Part shown: piece after piece, positions 34,492-43,166 of the stretch | Numbering within the stretch: position 1 is the stretch's first letter | How the letters are laid out: each line of letters starts with the position of its first letter | NCBI GenBank assembly: GCA_018240025.1 | Contig: JAFEGM010000052.1 | Span: 1 to 64,000 of the forward strand | DNA from: Verrucomicrobiota bacterium | GTDB lineage: Bacteria; Verrucomicrobiota; Verrucomicrobiia; Chthoniobacterales; SZAS-18 | Reading direction: 5' to 3' | DNA: 64,000 bases | Position numbers and translations under genes: made by a program | The notes under the pieces: generated by a model | What the model saw: the letters and a program-made list of their open reading frames with translations, nothing else | The model's database searches: none | What the model was told of the DNA's origin: nothing

Positions 34492-35856
34492 GTGAGGGGC
34501 TTAGTTCGTTGGTTCACGGGCCGCCTCGTGCGGCTGTGGACCTCCACCGTGGGGTGGTCGCTGGCCGTTGTGGCCCTTCGCGCGGGCGGGTTCCTTCTGG
34601 TACTTCCACTAGCGCTGCGCAGCCTGCAGCCGGAGGAAATGGGCCTTTGGTATCTCTTTGTTGCGATCTCCGATTTGTGCGCCACCGCGGAGCTGGGGCT
34701 GGCCGGCATCATCGGTAGGTCCGCGAGCTTCTTTTTGGGAGGGTTGTCCGAGTTTCCGAAGGATGGGCTGCATCCGGGGGTGGCACCAGCAGGTAGCCGA
34801 TCGGTCAACCTGCCCGGATTGGCTGGATTGCAGGCCTTTGCGGGCAGGACGTATCGCTGGATCGCGCTGGGCGTCCTCCTTGGGATGGCGGTCGGAGGGG
34901 TGTTTCTCGTGTATCCGAAAATCCTGGGCCTGGAAACGGGGCGGGGAGCGCACCTGACGGCGTATGCAGTTTACGCGCTGGCGGCAACGATGGCGATTTA
35001 TGGGCTGTACTGGCCTGCGTTTCTCAGCGGACTCGCCCAGGTCCGCCTGGCTCAGCGCACGCTTTTGGTCGCCCTGCTGGCCAACTATGCGACGAGCGCG
35101 GTCGGTCTCCTCCTTGGGCTTGGCCTGATGTCCTTGGCCTTGGGTCAACTGGTCCTGGCGGGGCTGACTTACTATCTTGCTCGTTTCTACACGCGCCGGC
35201 TCTACCCCGAGTTGCTGGCCACCCCTCCGCAGGAGGTTCGATTGAGCCAACTTTGGCCAGCGACGTGGCGTTCGCTGCTCATCTTCATGAGCCACAACTT
35301 CTGCAGTCAGAGCTCGGTGTTGGTGTGCGGCGTATTGCTCGATTTGGCCACCACGGCTTCGTGCGGTCTCAGCGTCCGCTTTGGGGTCCTCGCCCACGGC
35401 GTTGCCGCTGTCTGGCTTTCCGTTCGAGCCCCGGGCATCTCGGTGGCTCGGGCTGCCGGCCGCTTGGCCGAAGCGCGGCAGCTCGTCGCTGGGGCGCTGC
35501 CAAGGAGTATTGCAACCATGGTCGTGGCATGCACGGGGCTGTTCTTCCTGGGAGCACCTGCCCTGCAATTCATCGGTTCGAAGACCTCCCTGCTTCCCCC
35601 GCTGCAATTCGCGGGGTTACTGGCCATGTTGACGCTCGACATGTTTGTCGGCTTCCACTCCACGGTCATTCAGACGGCCAACCGATACCCGCACCTCCAG
35701 GTTATGGTGGCAACCGCCGTGGCTTCGGTGACGCTGGCTTTTGTTTTCGGATATGTTTGGGGGGTGCCTGGCATATTGTTCGCCCCTGTGCTGGCGCAGG
35801 CCTGTTGTGCATATTGGTGGATTCCACTTCAATGCTGGCGCGACCTACGGACGTAG
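34492..35856 (+). CDS. Wzx-like lipid-linked oligosaccharide flippase
   Basis: This encodes 454 residues starting at GTG (MRGLVRWFTGRLVRLW). About twelve to fourteen hydrophobic helices run along the whole protein. The N-terminal 'AGGFLLVLPLALRSLQPEEMGLWYLFVAI' is typical of polysaccharide exporters of the MOP superfamily, with LSVRFGVLAHGVAAVW in the second half. It would move an undecaprenyl-linked unit across the inner membrane. With the Wzy-like gene at 38627 it suggests a Wzx/Wzy route for the plus-strand cassette. Confidence 0.82.
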   Translation: MRGLVRWFTGRLVRLWTSTVGWSLAVVALRAGGFLLVLPLALRSLQPEEMGLWYLFVAISDLCATAELGLAGIIGRSASFFLGGLSEFPKDGLHPGVAPAGSRSVNLPGLAGLQAFAGRTYRWIALGVLLGMAVGGVFLVYPKILGLETGRGAHLTAYAVYALAATMAIYGLYWPAFLSGLAQVRLAQRTLLVALLANYATSAVGLLLGLGLMSLALGQLVLAGLTYYLARFYTRRLYPELLATPPQEVRLSQLWPATWRSLLIFMSHNFCSQSSVLVCGVLLDLATTASCGLSVRFGVLAHGVAAVWLSVRAPGISVARAAGRLAEARQLVAGALPRSIATMVVACTGLFFLGAPALQFIGSKTSLLPPLQFAGLLAMLTLDMFVGFHSTVIQTANRYPHLQVMVATAVASVTLAFVFGYVWGVPGILFAPVLAQACCAYWWIPLQCWRDLRT

Positions 35857-35881
35857 GCTAGGGAGGCGGCCCTCCGCGCCG

Positions 35882-36619
35882 ATGTTCGAATCCCTCAAAA
35901 ACGCCATCCGAACTGCCGAGGCCCACCTCACGCCGCGAACCTCGGAGGTCGCCTTCCAGGGACGCACCTTGCGGTTCCGTCGTTCTCTTTGGTGGGTGAA
36001 TGAGACCCAGGCGGGATTCGACGAAGAGATTCGCCCTTACTTCGAAGCGGTGGAAGCGAAGCGATTTCACCACATCGTCGACGCGGGAGCAGCCACGGGC
36101 ATGTTCACGGTGGCAGCTGCCCTGCTTTGGCCAGGTAGCCGAATCTACGGATTTGAGCCGTCCACCAGGCAGCGAGTGCTGCTGCAACGCAACTTGAAGC
36201 TCAACGGGATTGAGCCTGGCCGGGTGAGTGTGGAGCCGTTCGGACTTTGGGACCGGGAGGAAAGTTTGGCTTTCCGCACGATCGGCGCCATGAGCGCCTT
36301 CATGGCTGTCAGCGAACTCTCGGGCCAGCTCAGTTTTGGCGAGTCGGTACCGGTCGTTCCGCTCGATTCTTGGCGTCAGCGGGTCGGTGCGGGCCGGGTG
36401 GACTTGATCAAGATGGACATCGAGGGTGCCGAGATCGAGGCCTTGAAGGGTGCCCAGGAAACCTTGGAGAAGGACCGACCTGAACTTCTGATCATGGCTT
36501 ACCACCTGCGTGACGGGGGGAGAACCTACGAAAAGTGTGCCCGATTCCTCGAAACGCTTGACTACATCGCTCGGGAGATGCCGGGGACCTCGGGGTTCCT
36601 GCATGGCGTGCCCGCGTAA
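35882..36619 (+). CDS. FkbM-family methyltransferase
   Basis: This encodes 245 residues from MFESLKNAIRTAEAHL; the open frame extends upstream into the flippase gene, but the ATG at 35882 follows its stop. SAM motif I is HIVDAGAATGMFTVAAALLW, the second acidic strand end is YGFEPS, and the FkbM signature DLIKMDIEGAEIEALKG is complete. A glycan O-methyltransferase role is inferred from context. It ends 6 bases before the next gene. Confidence 0.85.
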   Translation: MFESLKNAIRTAEAHLTPRTSEVAFQGRTLRFRRSLWWVNETQAGFDEEIRPYFEAVEAKRFHHIVDAGAATGMFTVAAALLWPGSRIYGFEPSTRQRVLLQRNLKLNGIEPGRVSVEPFGLWDREESLAFRTIGAMSAFMAVSELSGQLSFGESVPVVPLDSWRQRVGAGRVDLIKMDIEGAEIEALKGAQETLEKDRPELLIMAYHLRDGGRTYEKCARFLETLDYIAREMPGTSGFLHGVPA

Positions 36620-36625
36620 GTTTCT

Positions 36626-37759
36626 ATGCCTGCCGAGCTGATACTGAATGGCCTTGGGTTAGCGAATCCATTTGTCGGGCAGGGTGTTTACGCGTTGCGG
36701 ATCGTGCAGGGGCTGCAGAGGGTCGGGCGGCCGTTTCGCGTGCTTGCGCCGGCATCCTTCGCTCCCTTACGCGCGCTGCTTCGCGCCGAGGAATTCGAGG
36801 CAATTCCGGAGTTCGTGCCCCACTCGCACGAACTCGTTTCCCACCCGTGGCGAATGCAGCAGGTGTGTCGCCAGGCACGTCGACGGGCCGGGGCGGTTTT
36901 CCATTCTCCATCGCCCTTCTGGAGTTGCGGGAGACTTCCGGAGCGAAGGGTCGTGACGCTGCACGATTGCATCTACCGGCATTTCCCACGGTACCTTGGC
37001 CGTTTTGTGGTGAGGCGGCTGCTGGTTGAAGCCACCGAACGATGGGCCGCCCGCGCAGACATCGTGCTTACCGACTCGCATTTTTCTGCCCGGGATTTGG
37101 TCGAACGCGCCAGTCTGCCCAAGGATCGGATCGAAGTCGTCTACCCATGGGTGGACCAAGCTTCCTTCGAGCCTCCCGGTCCAGACGCAATTCCAGAGCT
37201 CCGCAAGCGCTACGGCCTCCCGGAGCGATTCTGGCTTTATCTCGGCGGATATGACTACCGGAAAAACCTGGGCGTTCTTCTGGAGGCGCATACGGCGCTG
37301 ACGAAGAGCCATCCGAATGTCCCTCCACTGGTGCTGGCCGGCCGTCTACCGGGCCCCGAAACGAGTCCGGTTTATTGTGATATCGCTGGCCTGCTACGCC
37401 GGGCTGCACCGGATTCCGTGCTCTGCCCGGGTTTGATCGCGCACGCCGATTTGCCCAACCTCTACCGCGCCGCCGATTTGCTGGTGTATCCGTCGCTCAT
37501 GGAGGGATTTGGCCTGCCCCCCGCGGAGGCTATGGCGGTCGGAACTCCGGTTTTGGTCGGCAACAACAGCAGTCTGCCGGAAGTGGTTCAAAAACCAGAT
37601 TGCCGTTTCGACGCGGAAAATGTCGCGGGTTTGACGGACCTTTTGCGGGCGGCGACAACGGACCCTCGAGCGTTCCTTTGCCCGCTGCCTGAGGAATTTA
37701 CCGAGGCAAAGGGACTGGCGCGCTATCTGGAAATCGTGGATCGAGTGTCCGAGTCATGA
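36626..37759 (+). CDS. GT4-type (GT-B) glycosyltransferase
   Basis: This encodes 377 residues. The N-terminal domain has GQGVYALRIVQGLQRVG and DIVLTDSHFSARDLV; the C-terminal domain has FWLYLGGYDYRKNLGVLLEA and the family EX7E motif from Glu293 to Glu301 in EGFGLPPAE, then AMAVGTPVLVGN. This is the mannosyl/rhamnosyl-transferase style. It overlaps the next gene as ATGA at 37756-37759. Confidence 0.9.
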   Translation: MPAELILNGLGLANPFVGQGVYALRIVQGLQRVGRPFRVLAPASFAPLRALLRAEEFEAIPEFVPHSHELVSHPWRMQQVCRQARRRAGAVFHSPSPFWSCGRLPERRVVTLHDCIYRHFPRYLGRFVVRRLLVEATERWAARADIVLTDSHFSARDLVERASLPKDRIEVVYPWVDQASFEPPGPDAIPELRKRYGLPERFWLYLGGYDYRKNLGVLLEAHTALTKSHPNVPPLVLAGRLPGPETSPVYCDIAGLLRRAAPDSVLCPGLIAHADLPNLYRAADLLVYPSLMEGFGLPPAEAMAVGTPVLVGNNSSLPEVVQKPDCRFDAENVAGLTDLLRAATTDPRAFLCPLPEEFTEAKGLARYLEIVDRVSES

Positions 37760-38577
37760 GCATGGTCGCTTTCGCAGAATTTGTGCGTCGTCGCTGCGGG
37801 TTTCGTTTTCCGCCGCTGGGCCGATTGGCTTTTGAAGGGATGTTTAAGGTTCTGCCCAAGCGGGTCGACATCGAGCTTTTCCCCGGCCTGCGGGCCGAGC
37901 TGGACTTCCAGGACGAAACGATGCGGGGCACCTATTGGCAGGGGAGCAGGTTCGAAGCCCCCACCTGCCAAGTGTTGCTGGACTGGGCGGAACACGGTGC
38001 CTCCCGCTTCTTTGACATCGGCAGCAACTACGGCTTTTTCAGTTGGTGGCTCTTGTCGAAGTGCCCGCGGATCCAGGTGGATGCATTCGAGCCCAACCCC
38101 GAAACCATGCGTCGGGTGGAGTCGATTCGTGAGCGCAACCGTCTTGACCGCCTGCGCATTTGGAATATCGGGCTCTCTGATCGCCCCGGCCGCCTAACGC
38201 TCCACGCTGGAGTCGTTGACTCGGGGCACTCGACATTTGGGCAGCATCCGCAGATGTCCGGCCGTAAAATCAGTGATGTGGAAGTCTGCACCTTCGCGAC
38301 GTGGCTCGAAGGCGCCGGGTTGTCGCTACCGACGACCCCTCAATGGGTTGCCAAGATCGACGTGGAGGGGTTTGAAACGAAGGTGCTGCGCGGCATGGGG
38401 ACGGCCCTTGCAGCGAAAGCGTTCATTGGCTTGGTGGTGGAAGCGAACAGCTTCACTCTCGAGTTTTGTGGTTCGTCTGTTTCTGAAGTCCGCTCGATCA
38501 TGGCTGGCCACGGCTACCAAGAACGACAAATTGCAGAAAATAGTTCAGGAAATCTCTTTTTTGAACCTGTCCGGTAG
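37756..38577 (+). CDS. FkbM-family methyltransferase
   Basis: This encodes 273 residues. SAM motif I is FFDIGSNYGFFSWWLL, followed by DAFEPNPETMRRV and the FkbM signature WVAKIDVEGFETKVLRGM. Translation is likely coupled to the upstream glycosyltransferase by the ATGA overlap. The DNA here is distinctly richer in A and T than the minus-strand part of the locus. Confidence 0.85.
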   Translation: MSMVAFAEFVRRRCGFRFPPLGRLAFEGMFKVLPKRVDIELFPGLRAELDFQDETMRGTYWQGSRFEAPTCQVLLDWAEHGASRFFDIGSNYGFFSWWLLSKCPRIQVDAFEPNPETMRRVESIRERNRLDRLRIWNIGLSDRPGRLTLHAGVVDSGHSTFGQHPQMSGRKISDVEVCTFATWLEGAGLSLPTTPQWVAKIDVEGFETKVLRGMGTALAAKAFIGLVVEANSFTLEFCGSSVSEVRSIMAGHGYQERQIAENSSGNLFFEPVR

Positions 38578-38626
38578 TCATCGCCTTTGGCGGCTGATGC
38601 TGTCCCAACCTGTCTAGTCGGTTCGC

Positions 38627-40138
38627 ATGTCTCCACTTCTCTCACAACTCACGTATTACATCGCAATCTTCGGCGGCCTGATCGCTGCGATGTTTATGGG
38701 TTCCTCCCTTGGGGCGGAGGAGTACTCGACCGTCATTTTTTCTTTTCTGACGATCGTGGCGGTGATGTGGGTGGTTCTTTCCGGAGAAGGCTGGTGGCTA
38801 CCGATGATCTTCTCCGTGGGGATCGGTGGATTGTTTTACGTGCCCTTCAAGGTGTATCCGCACGAGATCGCTCTCGCGGTTTGCGGAATCGCCCTCTTGC
38901 CGAGGATCCCTTTCAAGGTTGCGGGCTTGAGGAAAGACCGGCGCCCGCTGCCTTTGGCCTACTGGCTGCTGCTGACATATATCTCCATTCACGCCTCCAT
39001 TGGTCTCTTCAACTACTGGGGCACAGGAGGCGGCGGTAACGTCGCGCGAGCCTTCATGAATGGACTCTGGCCATTGATTTTCGGACTCGGATTTTATCTC
39101 TACGGTTCCATCAAGCTGCTGAAGACCGGCCTGCGGTTCCTTTACCTCGCCTTGGTCATCCGACTCACGTTTGGTTTGGTGAATTACTACTTTGACGATG
39201 TCTTCATCATTCCTGGCCTGAATTACACCATCGACCCACAGGATCTGCGCAACTCGGGGTTCATGTTGGTTTTCCTGATCCCGTTGCAATTGATCACCAG
39301 CCGGTCGCCTCTCGTCAAAGCCTGGCATGCATTGACGCTGCCCATCGCGATGTACGCGTGGCTTTTGGGCGGGTCCCGAGGCCAGATCGCCGTGGCGATG
39401 ATCCTTGTCTTCATCGGTTTGTTGGTCTGCCGGAGGTGGGTTCCGCTCACGGCGGGAACTGCGCTCTCCATCATTTTCGTCATTACGATCAATGCCGCTC
39501 CCAGCACCCTCGAAGGTTTACCGTACCGGCTGCAGCGCGCGTTCAGTATCCTGATCGTCGGGCCTACGGTCGAGTTGGAGGTGCAACAGGACGTAAAGGG
39601 CAGTGATCAATTCAGATCGGTCATCAGCGACGAGGGCTACCGGCGGTGGTCCGGCTCTCTCCAGAGCTTTGCGGTGGGAGTGGGGGTGCGACCTTATGAC
39701 GAGGCCGCAACGCTAATGGCGCAACGCTTCGAGGTCGACGCGTTCACCCTGTTGATTCAGAGCTCTGCCGACGTAGGAGCCTACGAGACGGGCTTGTGGA
39801 CTGTTCTGGCTGTGACCGGCGTCGTCGGAATGGCGCTTTTCGCGTGGCTGCTAATCAGTTTCTCCAAGGATGTCGTGGGTGCATTACATGCGGGGCACCT
39901 GTTCGGGAGCGAACTGGCCATCTGTATCTGGGCGGCGATGGCCATGATTGGCTGGTTTTTCACCTGTCCGTTTTACGGCGGCTTCCCCAGCTTCGAGCTC
40001 TTCCTCGGTTTCATCGCGAAGGCGGTGGTGGAGGACCGGCGCGAAGAGCAGGAAGCGGCCCTCGAAGCGAAGGCGACTCCGCCAGTTGCACGCCTGCAGC
40101 CGCTGCGCGGGCGTCAGCCGGCGCTGGCCGGAGCCTGA
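38627..40138 (+). CDS. Wzy-like O-antigen polymerase / ligase family membrane protein
   Basis: This encodes 503 residues with eleven or more hydrophobic helices. A large polar loop (about residues 295-370) contains RSVISDEGYRRWSGSLQSF, and the signature-like LLGGSRGQIAVAMILVFIGL resembles the Wzy_C region. The last 40 residues are charged and cytoplasmic. Some lines of this gene are below 50% GC, the lowest in the locus. Its 3' end overlaps the convergent gt9 gene by 25 bases. Polymerase versus ligase cannot be told by eye. Confidence 0.72.
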   Translation: MSPLLSQLTYYIAIFGGLIAAMFMGSSLGAEEYSTVIFSFLTIVAVMWVVLSGEGWWLPMIFSVGIGGLFYVPFKVYPHEIALAVCGIALLPRIPFKVAGLRKDRRPLPLAYWLLLTYISIHASIGLFNYWGTGGGGNVARAFMNGLWPLIFGLGFYLYGSIKLLKTGLRFLYLALVIRLTFGLVNYYFDDVFIIPGLNYTIDPQDLRNSGFMLVFLIPLQLITSRSPLVKAWHALTLPIAMYAWLLGGSRGQIAVAMILVFIGLLVCRRWVPLTAGTALSIIFVITINAAPSTLEGLPYRLQRAFSILIVGPTVELEVQQDVKGSDQFRSVISDEGYRRWSGSLQSFAVGVGVRPYDEAATLMAQRFEVDAFTLLIQSSADVGAYETGLWTVLAVTGVVGMALFAWLLISFSKDVVGALHAGHLFGSELAICIWAAMAMIGWFFTCPFYGGFPSFELFLGFIAKAVVEDRREEQEAALEAKATPPVARLQPLRGRQPALAGA

Positions 40139-41247
40139 GTGCGGCCGGCAGTAGGCGCCAGCACGGAGCAGACCTGCGCGGCCACTGCGGCGGGGTCGAT
40201 CCGCGCGAAAACGGCCGGTTGCTCGGCCGGCGGTACGGCTTCGAAGTCCGGGGCCAGATCGGTCTCGGTTTCGAGGTAGCGTCCGGTCTCGATCTTCCCC
40301 ACCGCCAGATTCGGCACGAAGAGCACAGGCACCCCGGCCGCATTGGCCAGATGCCGCGGGCCGGAATCGGTACAAAGCACCGCCGCGCATTGGCGCAGGA
40401 AGGCGACCAGCGCCGGCAGCGCGAGGCGTCCGGCGGCGACCCGGGCGCCGAGGGGTTCGGCCAGCGGGCGGAGAATGGGTTCGTCTTCGGCCGCGCCCAG
40501 CAGCACGCAGCGCAGCGGCTGGCGCTCGGCGATCAGCCGCAGGGCCGCGCCGAAGCGTTCGGCCGGCCAGACGCCGGAAGGCTGGCGGCTGGTCACGAAA
40601 CAGGCCAGCAGCGGGCCCCCCGCCGGACCCGGAAGTTCGCGCAGAAAGGCCTCGGCCTCGGCGGCATGGGCGGGGCCGACGTGTACCTCAGGGCGCAGGC
40701 GGCAGTGCGCGGAATCGCCGCCCAGTTGCACCACTAGATCCCGGAAGTAGGCCGGATACGGCTGCGGCCGGCGGATGGCCAGCGGATGCGTGACGAGCGC
40801 GGAGAAGCCCTTGTGGACGTAGGCCACACGATTGGGAATTCCGAGGCGCCAGGCCGCCAGCACTTCCTTCCAGCCGCTGCTCGAGTTGTAGCAGATGACG
40901 GCGTCGAACTCGCCGGCCCGCGCCGCCAGTTCGGTCGGATCGAGCAGGCCGGTCAGCGCCGGATGCCCGGCCAGGACCGCGCGGGCCGCGCCCCCTGCCA
41001 GTTGCCAGAGCTCGGCCTGCGGCAGGGCTGCGCGCAGCGCAGAGAGACTGCCGGAGTTGTAGAGGACGTCGCCGATGTGCCCTGCGCCCCAGAGCAGCAC
41101 GCGCCGCCAGTGCGACGGCGGGGTGGGACGGGCGCGGCGGCGGAGGACATCGGCCGCACGCAGCAGCGGACCGCCCGCTTCGCTGGCGAGCGCGAGCCAG
41201 TAGTTCGAGGCCTGGCGGAAGGCGCTCCGATCTGGCAGGCGGGTCAT
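40114..41247 (-). CDS. GT9 heptosyltransferase-like glycosyltransferase
   Basis: This encodes 377 residues. The ATG at 41247 overlaps the upstream methyltransferase stop as ATGA; the open frame is much longer but leaves the family pattern. The GT9 blocks are RRVLLWGAGHIGDVLYNSGS near residues 48-67 and VLCTDSGPRHLANAAGVPVL in the C-terminal half, the standard donor-binding Asp-Ser-Gly-Pro. The protein probably adds a heptose or other sugar to a lipid-linked core. It ends convergently with the polymerase, marking the border of two transcription units. Confidence 0.85.
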   Translation of the reverse strand: MTRLPDRSAFRQASNYWLALASEAGGPLLRAADVLRRRARPTPPSHWRRVLLWGAGHIGDVLYNSGSLSALRAALPQAELWQLAGGAARAVLAGHPALTGLLDPTELAARAGEFDAVICYNSSSGWKEVLAAWRLGIPNRVAYVHKGFSALVTHPLAIRRPQPYPAYFRDLVVQLGGDSAHCRLRPEVHVGPAHAAEAEAFLRELPGPAGGPLLACFVTSRQPSGVWPAERFGAALRLIAERQPLRCVLLGAAEDEPILRPLAEPLGARVAAGRLALPALVAFLRQCAAVLCTDSGPRHLANAAGVPVLFVPNLAVGKIETGRYLETETDLAPDFEAVPPAEQPAVFARIDPAAVAAQVCSVLAPTAGRTQAPASAG

Positions 41248-42017
41248 GGCTGCGACCGGGTGAAGAGCGCGACTTCGTACTGCTGCCGATGCGACCCCTG
41301 CGCGGCGAAGCCGAGCTCCGTCAGGCGCTGCCGGACCGCGGGCGTGCGGGCGTCGTCGTGAAACTCGATCAGCAGGTGCCGCGTGCGCTGCAACGTGGCG
41401 GTGGCGGCGGCGCCAAGCAGGACGTCGTATTCCGCGCCCTCGACGTCCACCTTGAGGAGATCGATCTCCCCTTCGAAGCCGGCCTGCCGCGCGATCTCGT
41501 CGAGCGTGAGCAGCGGCACCCGGCGGGTCAGCCCGCTCGCGCCGCGGCCCTCGCCCACCGCCTCCGAGACGCTGCCCAGCCCGAACGGTCGCTCGAGCGC
41601 GCCGCTCTCCGGCGCGACTGCGGCATTGAGCAGCACGGCGTCGGGGAAGCCGTTCGAGTGCACGTTGAAGCTGAGGCGCAGAAAGGTGTTCGGATTCATC
41701 TCCACGCAGCAGAGCCGGCGAAACGTGTGCCCGCGCAGGCCGAGCAGGAGCGGGAAGCCGCCGCCGTTCGCGCCGAGATCGAGTACCTGCAGCTCCCGCG
41801 GCAAGGAAAGGCTGGCCAGCAGGCCGTCGTACACGCCGTCGGTCAGGCAGACGCGCGTGCCGTATTGATCTTCCCCGCGGTGGTCGATGAGAATGCGGTA
41901 GTCGCCTTTCCGATAGACCGTCAGACCGGTGCCGCGCCCGAGCAGGCGGTCGAAGAAGAGCTGTCCCGCATTGTCGAACCAGCGGTTCTCCCAGAGCGCA
42001 AGAAGTTGGCGGAACAT
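41244..42017 (-). CDS. FkbM-family methyltransferase
   Basis: This encodes 257 residues from MFRQLLALWENRWFDNAG. SAM motif I is VLDLGANGGGFPLLLGL, followed by CCVEMNPNTFLRL and the FkbM signature IDLLKVDVEGAEYDVLLGA. It overlaps the GT9 gene (ATGA) and lies 28 bases downstream of an acyltransferase gene, so acylation, methylation and glycosylation genes share one minus-strand unit. Confidence 0.87.
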   Translation of the reverse strand: MFRQLLALWENRWFDNAGQLFFDRLLGRGTGLTVYRKGDYRILIDHRGEDQYGTRVCLTDGVYDGLLASLSLPRELQVLDLGANGGGFPLLLGLRGHTFRRLCCVEMNPNTFLRLSFNVHSNGFPDAVLLNAAVAPESGALERPFGLGSVSEAVGEGRGASGLTRRVPLLTLDEIARQAGFEGEIDLLKVDVEGAEYDVLLGAAATATLQRTRHLLIEFHDDARTPAVRQRLTELGFAAQGSHRQQYEVALFTRSQP

Positions 42018-42045
42018 CCGGCAAATTGCCCAGCGGGCGGGGAAA

Positions 42046-43104
42046 TCAAGCCTCGCGCGGCCGCCGCCGCAGGAAGGGCTGCTCGACCCAGCGGTAGAGC
42101 GCGGCCGAGAGCAGATAGACCGCGACCAGCGCGAGCGGCTTGGCGGCGATCTTTCCCGCCATCCCGCCGAGCGTGGCCTGCCCGAGCGCATTGCCGGCGA
42201 TGAGCACCGGTACGTGGCAGAGATACATCGAGTAGGAATACAGACTCACGCGCTCGCTGGCGGTTTCGAGCCGCGGCCAGGGCAGTCGCAGCGCGTGCCA
42301 CCACGGCAGGGTCAGCGCGAGCGCTGCCGGGAGCAGGCTGAAGCCCGCGGCCAGCGGCCACGAGCCCAGCGCCGCCAGCCGCGGCAGGAGCAGCGGCGAG
42401 GCGACGGCGCAGACACCGCCGAGCGCCGCCAAGAGGTGGCGTCGGCGGACGAGCCCATCCCAGAGCGCCGGCTCCGTCCGCTGCACCAGCGCGAGGGCGA
42501 CCCCGAACATGAGCGCGTCGAGCCGCAGCAGCACGACCTTGCGCACGGATTCGTCCCAGTCGCCCGCCTGCCCGAGCCAGCCGCGCAGCAGCGCGGGGAC
42601 GACGAGGAACAGCCCGAGCGCAGCCCAGAGCGCGGCGCGGCGCGGCAGCAGACGGAGCGCGATCAGCACGGCCAGCGGGAAGAGGAGGTAGAACCACTCC
42701 TCGACCGCCAGGCTCCAGGCGATGGCGAAGAAACCTCCGGCGGGCCAGAGCAGATTCTGCGAGAAGATCGGATAGAGCCATAGCTCCCGCGCTGGCGCGG
42801 CCGGGCCGCCCAGCGCCATCCAGGCCAGATTGACCAGGAGGAAGAGGTAGAAGGCGGGCAGCGTGCGGAACCAGCGGCGGGCCCAGAAGTTGCGCAGCTC
42901 GGCGCCGCCGAAGCTCGGGCGGCTGAGCACGAGGCGGACGAGGATGCCGCCGATGAGAAAGCCGCTCAGGACGAAGAACAGCTCCACGCCGAGCACGCCG
43001 AAGGCCTCCAGCGGCCGCGCGAAATGACAGCCGATGACCAGGACGATGGCGGTGGCGCGCATGGCGTCGAGGCCGGGATTGCGGGCGGGAGAAGCAGCGG
43101 ACAT
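42046..43104 (-). CDS. Membrane acyltransferase (acyltransferase 3 family)
   Basis: This encodes 352 residues with about ten helices, starting MSAASPARNPGLDAMRATAI. The family opening 'LDAMRATAIVLVIGCHFARP' contains the conserved His, followed by GVELFFVLSGFLIGGIL and AWSLAVEEWFYLLFPL, both classical for the OafA-type family. It would O-acetylate or otherwise acylate the glycan from the membrane. It diverges from the fused glycosyltransferase gene with only 62 bases between them. Confidence 0.9.
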   Translation of the reverse strand: MSAASPARNPGLDAMRATAIVLVIGCHFARPLEAFGVLGVELFFVLSGFLIGGILVRLVLSRPSFGGAELRNFWARRWFRTLPAFYLFLLVNLAWMALGGPAAPARELWLYPIFSQNLLWPAGGFFAIAWSLAVEEWFYLLFPLAVLIALRLLPRRAALWAALGLFLVVPALLRGWLGQAGDWDESVRKVVLLRLDALMFGVALALVQRTEPALWDGLVRRRHLLAALGGVCAVASPLLLPRLAALGSWPLAAGFSLLPAALALTLPWWHALRLPWPRLETASERVSLYSYSMYLCHVPVLIAGNALGQATLGGMAGKIAAKPLALVAVYLLSAALYRWVEQPFLRRRPREA

Positions 43105-43166
43105 GGGCGCGCGGGGCGGGAAACGATTTGCGGGAGCGGGCGGTCGCGGTGCATTCTGCCGCGTCG

